In this document: positions 12,558 to 24,126 of the stretch, piece after piece
Layout: every line of letters begins with the position of its first letter
Numbering within the stretch: the first letter of the stretch is position 1
Assembly (NCBI GenBank): GCA_036346395.1
Contig: CM070615.1
Coordinates: 9,057,534 to 9,121,533, forward strand
Origin: Hsuehochloa calcarea
Taxonomy: Eukaryota; Streptophyta; Magnoliopsida; Poales; Poaceae
Length of the DNA stretch: 64,000 nucleotides
Direction of reading: 5' to 3'
The notes under the pieces: model-generated
Told to the model about the DNA's origin: nothing
The model's input: the letters and a program-made list of their open reading frames with translations, nothing else
Database searches by the model: none
Position numbers and translations under genes: made by a program

Positions 12558-14099
12558 TACGTATTCTTCCTCTAGCATTGGACAGAGAGAACAAAGGGAG
12601 CAACAGAGGTGGGGTCGGTTAGGTAGGTGATATGCGAAGGACGCGTGGCGAGGTCACGTGAATGAGAAAATCGAATGCTTGCGCTAATACGAAGCATATG
12701 GTGGTGGTGGTTCGTGGAGTGGGGCAGCATGAAGGTGCTGGTGATGGGTGGCAGTGATGGTGGTGGTTCTGCTAGGGTGGAAGTGGTGTTATGCTAGTTT
12801 GGACAAATAGCTACTCACGTAAAAATGTAGAACTTGGCTAGGGGAAGTCCTGCATTAATTTAATTGGACAGGGGATCCTCGTAGATGACGAACGACGATG
12901 GCGAAATCCAAACGTAGGGGTGGAGAAGAAACTTGATTGCGACTCACAATTAATTTTGGGGTTTGGATGAGAATATTATGGAATACAAATTGATGCGAAC
13001 GAGCATCGAGGTGGCTCACCGATTTGTGCGATCAAGGTTCGGTGGGGGGCGGTAATGGCTGCTTGGTTCGGCCACGGTTTGGCGATTGACATGGGTGGGT
13101 AGGCGGGCCACCGTCTTCACCGTGCGCAACCTGCACGTGCATTGCAATGCTCTGCTCATCGTGCCCAACCTGCACGCGTCGCGCGAGTGTTGTCTTCGCC
13201 GCACAGGCTCCACTTGTCGTGCCGATCATTTTTAGCTCGCTGTGTCACTCGAACTCTACCTGCACGCACCGATCGTAGCTCGCCACGATGCTTGTGCCCT
13301 CGTTGCGAGCCCGCACTTTGCCTTTCCCACGGTCTCCCCTCTTCCTTTGGTGGACAGACATCGTCTAATGTAAGACGTTGCCTCAGCAAGTGTCTTGGGA
13401 GAGAGATGACGACGTCAACCCATGTGTGACACCACGTGGCAAAACCGGATGATGTGGGTGCCATAGTCGCAAAACCGCTCTCAAAACCATCTTTAGACGG
13501 TGAAGTGATCTGGTATTGAAACTTAGGGGGGTTAATTCACCAAACGAAACTTCGGGGGTTAAGCAGACATACGTAAAACTTTGAGGGAGTAACATGGACT
13601 TTTTCCCATTTAAAATTTGCTTGGTCTGCTTTTGTGCTGCATCATGAGTTCTGTCGGTCTCTCACTCGCGATGTCATGGAAATGAGAAAATCGAATGCGT
13701 ACGATGATACGAAGCATATGGTGGTGGTGGTTTGGGGAGTGGGGCAACAGGAAGGTGCTGGAGATGGGTGGCAATGATGGTGATGGTTCAGCAATGTTGG
13801 AAGTGGTGTTATGCAGGTTGGGAGAAATAGCTACTCACGTCAAAATGTAGAACATGGCTAGGGGAAGTCCTAGTATAATTTAATTGGACGGGGGATCCTC
13901 GTGACAGTGAAATCCGAACGTATGGGTGGAGAAGAAACTCGATTGCGACTCCTGTGAGAAAAATAATCAAATTAATTTAGGGATTTGGCTGAGAATATCG
14001 TGGAACACAAATTGATGCGAACGAACATTGAGATGGGTCACCGATTTGAGAGATCGGTGTTTAGTGGCGGGCGATAATGGCTGCTTGGCTCAGCCGTGG
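12558..14099. repeat. Array unit 7, partial, with a different block order
   Basis: Starts like the others (b1, g, d, b2). After b2 (about 13680-13975) it runs straight into a second g block (13980-14099) instead of the promoter-like block. That g block is cut at 14099 by a solo LTR and resumes at 18522. This b-g-d-b-g order suggests the older repeat was a ~1-kb b-g-d monomer and that units 1-6 are a later composite. Confidence 0.85.
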
Positions 14100-17000
14100 T
14101 GTGAGGACCCCCGGGTTAATCCTGTTAGATCGAGGTAACCCCGATCTCAAGGAAGTAACTCTGGGGCTCAAGTAAATGAATTCCAAGTTAATTCCATCTA
14201 ATTGGCCGCCCAACCGAAACTAGCGCCCCGATGATCATGCGTGCTGCTCCTCTGCGAGAATGAGACCATGTTGGCTCCCAAGATTAGCGACCAACATGCC
14301 CCCAAACCCACCTTCAATATTGATCACATCCATACAACATTCATACATTACTGGCTCAAAGACATACATCGATAATACTTAATTTTACAGCTATTGCAAT
14401 TGGCCGACCGACCAAATTCAAATAAAATCATACAGTAGCAGCGGAAGCATAATAATTAAACCAAAAGACCAGCATGATATGCCCCATAACCCTGGCAACC
14501 GACTGGGGGTTAAATGACAACACTACTCGTGAGTGCCGCCTAAATCGGCATTGCCGAGCTCATCGGGCCCAATATCGTCCTCACCTGAAAAGAAAAACAA
14601 AAGGCCAGTAAACATCTAGCTGAGTACAAGTGTACTCGCAAGTCTTACACAAAGAAAATTAGGTATGTATATTGGGCAATCAAGGGATAGCATTAGAGGT
14701 TCTAGTTTTGCAAGAAACCGTAATAATTTTCAACCTACACATACTATTTTTCAATTTGCCATTTAAAAATCAGGTTTGAAATAGGAATAAAGCATGTAAT
14801 AAAGTGATACATTTGTAAACAAGTGAACAAACAAACACCAAAGTGGCAGCCCACTTTGATAAACTAAAATGCATGAATACCCGTTCATGCCAAACACCAA
14901 GCTGTAACCATCAATTTTAATTCCAAGTCTAACAATAGTGACTCCCGAACTCAAGCGTTTGTCCATAACCGTGGGCACGACTATTCGAATAGATTTAACT
15001 CTGTAGAGGTGTACTACTTTACCCACACAACTCAACTAGCCCGTAAGCTACCGGAATTAACACACTTCCTATGGTGTGTCGGCCGGGGACATCGAGATTT
15101 GGTATTTTTCGGCAAGAAAATAGTATTGAGCCAGGTCCCCCTTGCGATATGAACCCCTAACTTAGTTCAAAAGATTGATAGCATCTACTAAGCGGGCTCG
15201 CAAGTTATGTTGGATATACCGATGCAATATAAATAACTAAAATTGGTGCTCCTATGCACACTATAGAAAATCACATTGGTCACATTTAACAAATGATCGA
15301 ACACAAGTGTTCTCATACCACCTGGGACGTAAACCAATAAAACCTCCCCCTACTTGACCAATCGGCTACAACCCCGCGTGTGGCAGCACGTGCATACTTG
15401 AATTAACGACGTCACCAAAGTTCGGTCCTTGTTGGTCCGAACAAATCAACCACACACCCGATCTCGTGCACGAAGGCACCATCACTAGTAAACATTTGTC
15501 CGCACTCCAAAATTCTTTTAAAGTAACAAAATTTCACTTAAGAAAGCAGATACGAAGATCTGGAATAAAAGAAGTTATGAAATTGTGTCTCCCATAATTG
15601 TCGAGTTATTTCCAACAATCAATCTACCGTACTAGACTTGCATGACTAACCAAACCCCAACCATATATTTCACACATCCTAACTTAAGCTTGTAGGTACT
15701 GGAAATAATTCAAGGGCAACCTCATGAATAGTGGTATCACTAACTACATATCACAAAAATAGCGACATAACCAAGTTAAGCATGCAAGCAATTATTATTA
15801 CATCTAACTAAATAAAACTGGGAGTAATATGATGCAAAATAAAGCTTAAATGATGCTTGCCATTCTGGTATTCAAGTTGTTTGCTCTCGGTGGCGTAAGA
15901 GTCAATAAAACTTGCTTCGGGATTTATATAAAGATAATACCAAATAAACATCGAGAAAAGGCACAAAATGTAAAATGCTCAAAAATGTGTGAGGTCTCTA
16001 CAGTGGTTAGATGCTGATTTTAGATGAATTTAAGTGCAAGAATTATTCCATTTACATTTAGTATGTGAAAGTTATAGACATTTGAATTTTGAATGTCCCA
16101 AAAATGCAATTTACTTAATTTAAAGTTTTGGCCAAAATTTGTAGAACAGTGAGGAAGTAAAGAATTATATTGATAAATTGAGAATATTATTATAAGTCCA
16201 CTGCAACTTGGTTCATCCCATTTGGAGTTTTCATGCAAAAGTTATGAATTTTCAAAGTTATAACCATTTTTCTATTGTAAAGATAATTGATTAAATGATC
16301 ATTTTCCAAAACTATATTTTATGTTGCAGAGAAAAATGTGCAACCTATTTTCAAATAAAGTTCATCAAAAATAAAAATTACCAGCTCTGGTTTCATCCAA
16401 TTTGGACTTAAGCTGAATTAGTTATGCATTTTTGAAGTTAATCATAATTTTTAGTGCATAAATAAATGATTCTGAATTTATTTAATCGATTTATACTTTT
16501 CTTACCGAGCCCAAGCTAGCCACATGCGCTGACATGCGGGCCTGGTGAATAGTGCCATTTTTCTTTTACCCGGGAATTTTAATTTTTCCAGCTGACAAGT
16601 GGGTTCTTTGTCGCTGACTAGGTCCATCAGATAGCGCATAGACTGCCAGTCCACAGGGAAGGGTCCACCGGCCCATGGCACAGTGCAAGTGCATTTAAGT
16701 GGCTAGTCCCACATGTCAGTGGCTGATAAACTCTTTCGATTTCTGTGTGCGGGGCCCACATGTAATAGACTCATCTATCCTTAAGACCGAGTATTAAACA
16801 CAGTAATCACTGATTAGCATCTAATGACAGGATTAACGCCTAATGACCTATATACAGTGTGCCGGACGCGTCCGACAACGCGCCCGCGTGGTTTCCAGGC
16901 GGCTTGTCGGCGCTGCACGCCGCGGCAGAGCCAACCAAGGGCAGGGATGGGTGTGCAATACCCTTGCGCACCTAAGGGTGGTACTCGTAGCCCCTACGGT

Positions 17001-18521
17001 AGCCGGTAATGGCGGTGTGTCGGAGACGAGTGGCGGCGTTCTCACGGCCACGATAACAGTCATAGCACAGCACCGCATTGTCCAGGATAGCAGGTGCCCA
17101 AGCTGCTAGGGACTACTAGAAAGGTACATGGGCACTGGAGAGGTGGAGTGGAGCTCAGAGTTGGGCCGGCGTCAGAGGAGGTGGCGGTGGTGCTACGGCT
17201 TTTTGGGGAGGAGACGTTTTGCGCAAGGAGGACGAAAGTGAGGCATCGGGATAGCTCAAGAATGTCCAGTAGAGGCTCCAATGTTGAGGAATTGGAAAAA
17301 GGCCTCACCAATCGACGACGAGGATGAAGAACATTGCTCTTCGGCCGAAAACAAGGAAACTCCAATCCCCCGAGCTCCTGTTCAACATCCGACAAATTGA
17401 GTGAGGGTAAAGGTCACTTTAGGCTTAAGACACAAGGTGACGCACACTCGAGGGAGAATGGCTCACCGGAGATGAAGATGAGAGCGGTTGACACGACGAC
17501 GACTGCGGGCGCGCCTAGAGCAAATAGGGTCACGATGGCATCCCGGGAGCTACAGGCAAAACCAGAGGCTGGCAAAAGGAAAAATGGAAACGGCGATGAA
17601 GGTAGAGAAGAGGAGGACCGGGAGCTCGAAGCTTACGCGGCAATGGCGCTGGGGTGGGCGTCCCTCTCCTCGACCAACAGAGGAGAAGTGAGGGGGTAGA
17701 GAGAGCTGGGAGGCCAGTTATAGGCGGAAAACGGACGGAGGAGAAGCGGCGTTACTCGGTGAAACTCCAGGAGTGGTCGGGAGGGGCGGTGCGTCCACGG
17801 CGTCACGACAAGCGAGGCAGAGGTCGGTGGCCGCGTGGCGCATCACTTCTGCACGCACGCTAGAGCGAGGAAAACGACGACGATAGGACGCGGGCCCACC
17901 AGTCAGCGAGTGGGGAAACGCGCAGCGCGCGGCGAAGTGGTCGGAAGAACTGGTCGGGGACCATCAGATCGTGATCGGATGACGCGCGCACGAATGGGTT
18001 GGGCCGAGTCGAGTGCTACCAAACATCGTGCCGACGACTTGAGTCCGAGGGCAGTGTTCCAATTTGACTGGTTTTAAATTTCAAACCCCTAGGTTGACCG
18101 GCTTTCAAAATATAGCAAATAAATTCATACAAATATGAAATAAATCAGGGGAGTTCCTAGGGCGACCTAGTACCCATAAAAATTTGGAAAACCCACTGTT
18201 CATGACTTATTTGGTATATTTTGAATTCACCAAAGCATAAGTTATTAATCGAGTTTGAATTTTCTGTGGTTCATCTTGGGTTCCAAAAATTTGGGAAAAA
18301 TTATATTAATTCATGATAATTAATATAGTATTTGAATAAATTATTTCTAGAGGATGTTCTTATGTTTTTGTTACAGTTTTCTTTAGGATTTTTTTTGTAA
18401 GTGTATGTTTATACCTTTGGATAAGATTTTCCTCGTGCAATGTATAATGTAAATGCTTGAAACCATGATGCATGTTAAGGGGATGCATAGTAATCCTATT
18501 TATTAATTTGAGGATATGACA
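14100..18521 (-). mobile_element. Long solo LTR (4.4 kb), Ty3-type, reverse orientation
   Basis: Starts TGTGAGGACCCCC and ends GATATGACA, so it has TG...CA ends. It interrupts an array g block: the sequence left of 14100 and right of 18526 rejoins as one array block. Flanks are cgtgg (14095-14099) and tgtgg (18522-18526), a 5-bp target duplication with one later substitution. Inside are features that recur in the other long LTRs here, read in reverse: a ctgagtacaagtgtactcgc stretch near 14620 and gactattcgaatagat near 14980, plus a GC-rich part at 16.85-18.05 kb with no convincing protein. No internal retroelement region is present. Family assignment is by resemblance only. Confidence 0.8.
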
Positions 18522-18743
18522 TGTGGCTTGGGGATTCACGTGGGTGGGTAGGCGGGCCACTCTCCTCGCCGTGTGCAAACTGCATGCGCTTTGCAACTCT
18601 CCGCTTGTCGTGCCCAACCTGCACGTGTCGCATGAGTGCTGTCCTCACCGCATAAGCTCCACTTGCCGTGGCACACATTTAGGTCACCACATCGCTTGAA
18701 CTCTGCCTGCACGCACGGACTGTAGCTCGCCACGATGCTTGTG
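18522..18743. repeat. Continuation of the array g block beyond the solo LTR
   Basis: From ggcttggggattcacgtggg onward this matches the GC-rich g block of the array units (for example unit 1, about 527-752). The array ends at 18743, where sequence shared with the PMD transposon begins. Confidence 0.85.
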
Positions 18744-18770
18744 ATTTAAAGATAATTACAAAAAGAATAG

Positions 18771-20624
18771 TGTGGATATCGCGAGGATATGTGCACGATC
18801 TCAGGATGATGAGTCAATTGGCAATGGCTTTGTTGGTTTGTAAAATCTCGCGTTTTCGGGTTTGTTTCAAGGTCGCTGCACCACAGCGGTCGGCCGGTTG
18901 TGTCGGCGGTCAGACCGCCCGTGGAGAGGTTCGACCGGCCGTGGTGGCCGGTCCGACCGATATGTTGAAAAGTGGATTTTGGTGTTGATCCAAAAATAGG
19001 TTGTGCAGGCAGGTGAGGGGAGTCTCCTGGATGTGGTCGCATCATTTTTGGAGCTCCCAGTCAAAAGTTCTATTGAGATGAAAATTCCAGAAGGTTTCGG
19101 ATTTTCACGATGGAATTTTGGCTAAGTCTTTTCGGGCGGTCCGACCGCCGTTGTGGAATCGGTCGGACCGGCCTGAAATCGGTCGGACCGGCCTTGTGGG
19201 GCGGTCAGAACGCCGATGACTTGGAGGTTAGCCAAGTTTGCATTGATGTGTTTTGAGTGTGATTAATGTATGAACTTCAATGCTTTATTGTTGCATATTG
19301 CATTGTGGAACTAATGTGGGTCAAGTTGTGAAGAACTTATTCCCGGAAACGGTTTGTTTGTCTATTGCTGTGCAGGTGGCTTGCAGGTCAACGACGTCAA
19401 CGGTGAGGTGGATCGGGACTACGCTTGGAGAGCTGAGGTCCAGAACGATCATGGATGCCGGGTGAGGTCGTGTGACTCAAGCATGGTGCAGGATGGGCAA
19501 GATGGATCGAACGGGTGGTTCGGTGCAGCTGGTTGGATCAGGCGGTGCGGAAGTCGGTGCAGGTCTCTGGGAGTTTCCGATGGGATTCGGACAAGAGAGG
19601 CTTGGCGACGTGATGAGAACCGCTGATCAACCTACACGTGGTGAAGCAGGCGATTGCTTCAATAGTTATGTTTGTGTGGGTCCCATGTGTGAGTGGGTCC
19701 CAAAAGTGAAACCCTAGGCCTCTCCTATAAATAGAAAGGGGGGAGATGTAAAACCTCTTGAAGCATTCATTTGGTTTTCCTTAGCCATTTCTAGGGTTAG
19801 GGTTTGGAGAGGAGAGGAGAGGGAGAGATTGTGGTTGCTCCTTGGTGAGCTCTTGTCCTCCTTGAGGGAGTGGCTTTGTAAGCATCTTGTGGGATCAATC
19901 AATCTTGTGATGCTTGCTTGAGAGATCAATTGTCTTCTTTGTGTTCTTCTCTCTTTTGGATGAATTTGGTGCTTCCTTGATTCAAGTGTTTAAGCTTGGT
20001 CTCTTGACCCATTTTGTCTTGCTTTGTTGTGTGGGAATATTCCTAGAATCATCTAGATCGTCAACCCCCACAAGCAAGTCTTGAATCAAAGATTTTCATA
20101 TTTCTAGGGTTTGTGCACTTCTTTGGTAGAACCTTGAGAGATCGATTCAAGCAGTGGATCCAAGGATCGTCGCTAGAAATAGGTCTCTAATATCCTTAGG
20201 GAAGTGTGCTCGAAATTTGATCAAGTTTCATTGGTCGAATCAAAAGTTGGATCAAATTTCGTTTTGGATTTGGGCATTGTTTTTCAGTACTGGACAAAAT
20301 CGGTCTGACCGATTTCTATACGGCGGTCCGACCGCCAGCATTCAGACCGCCAGTTGAAGGCCGGTCGAACCGATCTCAAATCGGTCAGACCGCCCTTGGT
20401 AGCCGGTCAGACCGCCTGTGCCCAGATCAGCCCTTTGAGATTAAGTCTCCACTTTTGTGTCGTGTGGTTGTTTGGTATTGAATTCAAAGACAAGGCTTCC
20501 ATCGGCGCCATCGATCTTCTTAGCTTTCATAGCTAAAGGAGTAAAGTTCGTGTTGAATTTGATTTAGACGAGAAAGTTGTGAAAGCGCATATTCACCCCC
20601 CCTAGTCGCCTTTCCGGTCCTACA
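18771..20624 (+). mobile_element. Copia solo LTR C (SIRE/Maximus-like)
   Basis: Begins TGTGGATATCGCG and ends CTTTCCGGTCCTACA, bounded by an exact target duplication aatag (18766-18770 and 20625-20629). It resembles the 5' LTR of Copia element B at both ends and carries a TATAAATA at 19726-19733 in a position fitting an LTR promoter. It contains about a dozen copies of a palindromic core of the form GGTCnGACC. No internal region remains. Confidence 0.9.
19726..19733 (+). promoter_or_regulatory. TATA box of solo LTR C
   Basis: TATAAATA about 955 bp into the LTR, preceded by a GC-richer stretch. The corresponding positions in LTRs A and B hold TATAAAA (31904-31910) and TATAAAT (34705-34711). 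Confidence 0.6.
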
Positions 20625-21385
20625 AATAGTCATATATTTTTTTAAGAAAAATAGGTATCTATCGCCATTTCAACTAACGAAAAAAACCTATTTACTACCA
20701 ATCGCCATTCCAAGTGCTCCCCAAAATTCGGTGGAAAAGTCATTTTAATTTCAGAGGAGAAGAGAGTGGAGGAGAGGGGAGAAGAGTCGTAGCGAAGCCT
20801 TACCGGTTCCTAGAGGAGGAGAGAGAGATGGAGAAGAAGATCTGGTCACCCATTTTCCAGGTAAATGTTCTGGAACCTTTGTACCTAAATTCCAAACCTT
20901 GTAGTTTAGCAAATAAAAATAGTGGCCTATAATTCAATGGATTAGATAATTTTAGCTGTATTGTTGTTTGATATAGTACATCACTTTAGATGTTTATAGT
21001 TTAGTTCGTCATATAGATATTATTTATATTGCAGTACTCGTACGATTTAGAACAAATCCATAAAAATACTAAGAAAACAATATTATTAAGAAAACTTTGT
21101 AGGTATTCATTTTTACAAGGTAATTTTTTGTTAATGCCGAAAACACTTTTTAAATTAGAAAAATAGGAAGACACCTCTAAAAATAACATGATACCTATAA
21201 TTTTTTTTGTAAAAGTTGCAGAGTACCTAATATAGGGTATGTAGAGCTTAATCAAAATAATATCAACTTAATTTTGGTTTCCATTTGTGCATGGTAAATA
21301 TTCTGGCATTGTCAAAAATGCTCTTTAAACTAGAAAAATAGTAAGAAACCTCTAAAAATTCTCTAAGAAAACCAATACTTTTCCA

Positions 21386-22186
21386 CCGAGTCGGAAGTGA
21401 AGAAGATGAAGTCATCGCGGGTTCCTGTGGATGAATGGAGAAATCAATAGTGGGAAAAGGATCATCCTGACTTGGAACACATGCCGACGGACTTGGCTGT
21501 GGACGAAGCTCACGGACGCGGCCGGAACGGCGGAGTGGTGACGGTGGTGCTGGCGGCGGGGAATGGCGTGTGCGCTTCCTTGCTTGCGCTTGGCAAGAAG
21601 GGACGAAGCGAGAGAATGGTGGAGGAAGGCGAGACTGGCTCGGGGCGGCCTTTTATAGACAAGAGGAGCAGAGGGGCCGGTGATGATGGGGACTGGTGGG
21701 ATGGGGCAGATGAGGAAAAGAAAGGGCGACGTGACAACGACATGGGCGAGCACGACGGGCGTAGGCACGTGGCGTGCATGCGGGTCGGTAGGGGGCGATG
21801 TGGCGTGGATGGCCTGGCGCCAGTGGAGGTAGTGCTATGGGGAAGAAGCAGAGGAGGAGGAAGGTCACTGGAGAGCGGGCTTGAGGAAAAACAAGGAAGA
21901 GGAAAGAAAGAAGAAAAGAAAAAGAGAAATAGAAAAGAGAATAAAAGAAAGAAAATAAAAAAAATAAAAAAGAATTCGTGCTGGGCGAGTGGTTTCGGCT
22001 CAAACCGATTTTTTGAGGGTCCAATTTATTTTCTTTTCAAACTCGGTTTGAATTCAATTTTCTGTTTTTCGGGTCGAAGATTCAAATGACTCAAAAATTC
22101 AAACATCGCGAAGTGTCCCAAAAAGGTTTAAACATTCCGTATTTTTAACTTTGGAATTTTTAAGTTCTAAATTTTGGGGTGTTAAA
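21386..22186 (-). mobile_element. Truncated Ty3-type LTR fragment, reverse orientation
   Basis: The right end reads ttttggggtgtta, the reverse complement of the usual TAACACCCC start of this LTR class with the first bases lost. A reverse TATA box ttttata lies at 21651-21657 next to a GC-rich leader, as in the other long LTRs here. The left side is truncated against the PMD fragment near 21385. The 205-residue open frame at 21472-22089 is purine-rich and lysine/arginine-rich with no recognisable domain, so I do not call it a gene. Confidence 0.6.
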
Positions 22187-22569
22187 AGTCTGTACCCTAT
22201 TGCGTTGCTATCAAATGAGTGCAATTGTACACGTCGTAGCCTAGCTGTTCATTCTTGCCACCAGAGCCATACGCTGCTGAGGTACCACTAGCCGCGTGTG
22301 CCGCTGTGCGCTGAGGCCGCTGGACTGCGGGCACTGCGTCGCTAGGCCCGCACGACATTGCCATCGATCACATGTTGTCGTCGTCACTTGCAATGCGCTC
22401 GACGTGCGGCTGCGCCACCGTGTTGTGCTGCACCGTATGCGCCTCGTCAGATGCCTACGCCGCCCACAGCAGCGCACACTCATGCCACCATCGTGCAATG
22501 TATCTTGTAATCATTATTGGAATATTCTCAAATGGATAAAGAAGTATCATCGTTATCGTACGATTTAAG
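22187..22569. other. Unassigned GC-variable stretch
   Basis: About 380 bp without a recognisable gene. The middle part is GC-rich and codes nothing convincing in any frame. Confidence 0.5.
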
Positions 22570-22955
22570 TAGTATATGAGAAGTAGGAGTACGTACTCCC
22601 AGGAGTACCATACCATTTTTCTATATATAGGAACATATCTAATGCTAATGGGTAATTGAGTGCTAAGGTGCTAATGTCAATCTCGATCGTTGGATCATGA
22701 AGTGTGTTTAATGCAGCGCATTGGAGGTGGGAGCTTGCAGGGTGATTAAATAATTTGGAGGTGGGAGCCCGCATTAATCTTGGCGATTCAATCCAGATCT
22801 AACAATCAAGATTGACATTAGCACCTTAACACTCAATTACCCATTAGCACTAGATATGTTCCAATTAAGTATACTGAAAGCGTTAAAAAAAAAGTATAAT
22901 ATATTTATTTAAGTGGTATATTCGAAGTGGGAGTATGTACTCCCGGGAGTACGAA
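22570..22955. mobile_element. MITE-like inverted repeat inside a flanking direct repeat
   Basis: Two arms of about 65-70 bp, 22630-22695 and 22790-22862, are near-perfect reverse complements (ggaacatatctaatgctaat at the left end against its complement at the right end). Outside them a ~42-bp direct repeat occurs at 22570-22612 and 22911-22954. Each copy contains short palindromes: GGAGTACGTACTCC at 22586-22599 and GTACTCCCGGGAGTAC at 22937-22952. There is no coding capacity, as expected for a non-autonomous hairpin element. The superfamily cannot be named from sequence alone. Confidence 0.7.
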
Positions 22956-23059
22956 ACGGACGTCCTATACACACACACATATGAAACTTAGTAGGCTGAT
23001 CGCGGGCTAGATGTGTGCGAACTGGTTCATGGTTGTTGGATCGCACCAAGCGAGAGTAG

Positions 23060-23698
23060 ATGCCTCTCCTCCTCCTCCTCCTTCTATTGGCCTTTTGGCC
23101 CGGATCGAACCCTCCCGACTCCTCTAATCCCTTCCCCTCCCTCAACTCCCTCCTTGTCGCCACCCCTCGTCCCAGCGCCGACGCTTCCTCTTCCCCTGCC
23201 CCGTCGCCATTTGCTCCCCTCTCAGCCGACGCCTTCCCCTTCCCCATGACGCCACCTCCCCCTTCTCCACCATGTTCCCATGCCGTCGTATCCACCTGTC
23301 GTCGTGCACGCCGTCGCTGCATCCTGTCGTCCTCGTCCACGACGCCACCGGATAAAACTGTCATCGGCCATAACCTTGTCGGATCATGTTGTTCTCACCG
23401 GCCGAAGGCGGCGATGGCGTGGATCCGACATCTGGGAGGTGGTAGGGAGAAGGAGGTAGCTGCATGGGGGACGCCGGAGGAGGCGGTAGTCGCGTGGCGG
23501 AGGGCGAGGCGACGACACATAAGGAGGCGGCGGTCCCTTCTCTCCTCCCCCGACTCCTATCCTGTAGCCAACCCATCCCATTTCCCACCTCGCTGCTCGG
23601 TGCCGCACCAGGAGGCGCTCCCAACGATTAGCCTAGATCCGTGGAAGCACCATGCAAACACCGTGCATGGCATCGCGCGCAATTTCATCCTATTATGA
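23060..23698 (+). other. Open frame of doubtful coding status (212 residues)
   Basis: A GC/CT-rich open frame beginning with a run of leucines, then serine/proline-rich and arginine-rich stretches. I recognise no domain, and overlapping frames on both strands are also open, which is typical of GC-rich DNA. It could be a captured gene fragment or chance. There is no promoter or splice evidence. Listed only so the interval is not left blank. Confidence 0.15.
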
Positions 23699-23719
23699 CT
23701 TACAACTCCATTTTCTAGA

Positions 23720-24126
23720 CTTACAATTCCATTTTATGCCGTTGCTTCAACAACTAATCCACTAAAAAAGTTTTTACCTGTTCTTGCTCCTATCAAGTAG
23801 TGGCAACCTGATCCACCTAAATATCCAAAATACGCATCATAACCCTGTAATCTTACGATGCCAACATGAACAGCACAAGCATCATCTATTCTACTAGTAA
23901 TACTAATTACAGGCCTCAGGAAAATTCTCATATTACAAGCATCTTGAATAGTACATTAGACAATTTGTGACAGTGTAATGACATAACATGATATGACACA
24001 TAAATCAGCTAGGAACATTTTTTCATTCTTAAGTTATGATATTTTGATGACATAACATGATATGACACAAAAGGGTTGCTCATGCGGTTGCGAGGCATGT
24101 CGAAGACTTCAAACTGTTGATTCCGG
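23720..24126. other. AT-rich interval with a 22-bp direct repeat
   Basis: No gene recognised. A 22-bp sequence containing gacataacatgatatgacac occurs twice, at 23979-24000 and 24048-24069. Confidence 0.6.

Larger units (their letters stand above)
1..14099. repeat. Tandem array of ~2.1-kb composite units (six full, one partial)
   Basis: The junction motif taggtattcttcctctagc (one base changed in unit 7) recurs at 1, 2080, 4163, 6258, 8350, 10451 and 12558, giving periods of 2079, 2083, 2095, 2092, 2101 and 2107 bp. In unit 1 the blocks run in this order: b1 (about 104-405), GC-rich g (406-880), d (885-1052), b2 (1125-1422, a diverged copy of b1), p (1425-1589, matching the SSL gene promoter), a short variable patch (1641-1668), e (1669-1863) and d' (1864-2030, a diverged reverse complement of d). 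Units look highly similar by eye apart from small indels. No conserved protein family is visible, so I treat the array as non-coding satellite-like DNA assembled partly from gene-flanking sequence. Confidence 0.95.
18744..21385 (+). mobile_element. 5' part of a PMD transposon, split by solo LTR C
   Basis: 18744-18770 plus 20625-21385 align with 27365-28110, the 5' part of the longer PMD transposon. Shared landmarks are ataattacaaaa before the LTR, ccccaaaattcggtggaaaa (20719 on), the purine-rich gaggagagagaga block near 20815, and ggtaaatgttctgg. The alignment stops at about 21385, before any coding sequence, where a reversed LTR fragment begins. It is a truncated sister of the 27.3-30.6 kb element. 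Confidence 0.7.

Noticed and set aside
474..13464. Overlapping 70-110-residue frames in the GC-rich g block of each unit, on both strands
   Set aside because: High GC content leaves several frames open at once; no family resemblance and no start context.
21472..22089. 205-residue frame
   Set aside because: Lies in a reversed LTR leader; low-complexity Lys/Arg/Gly content.
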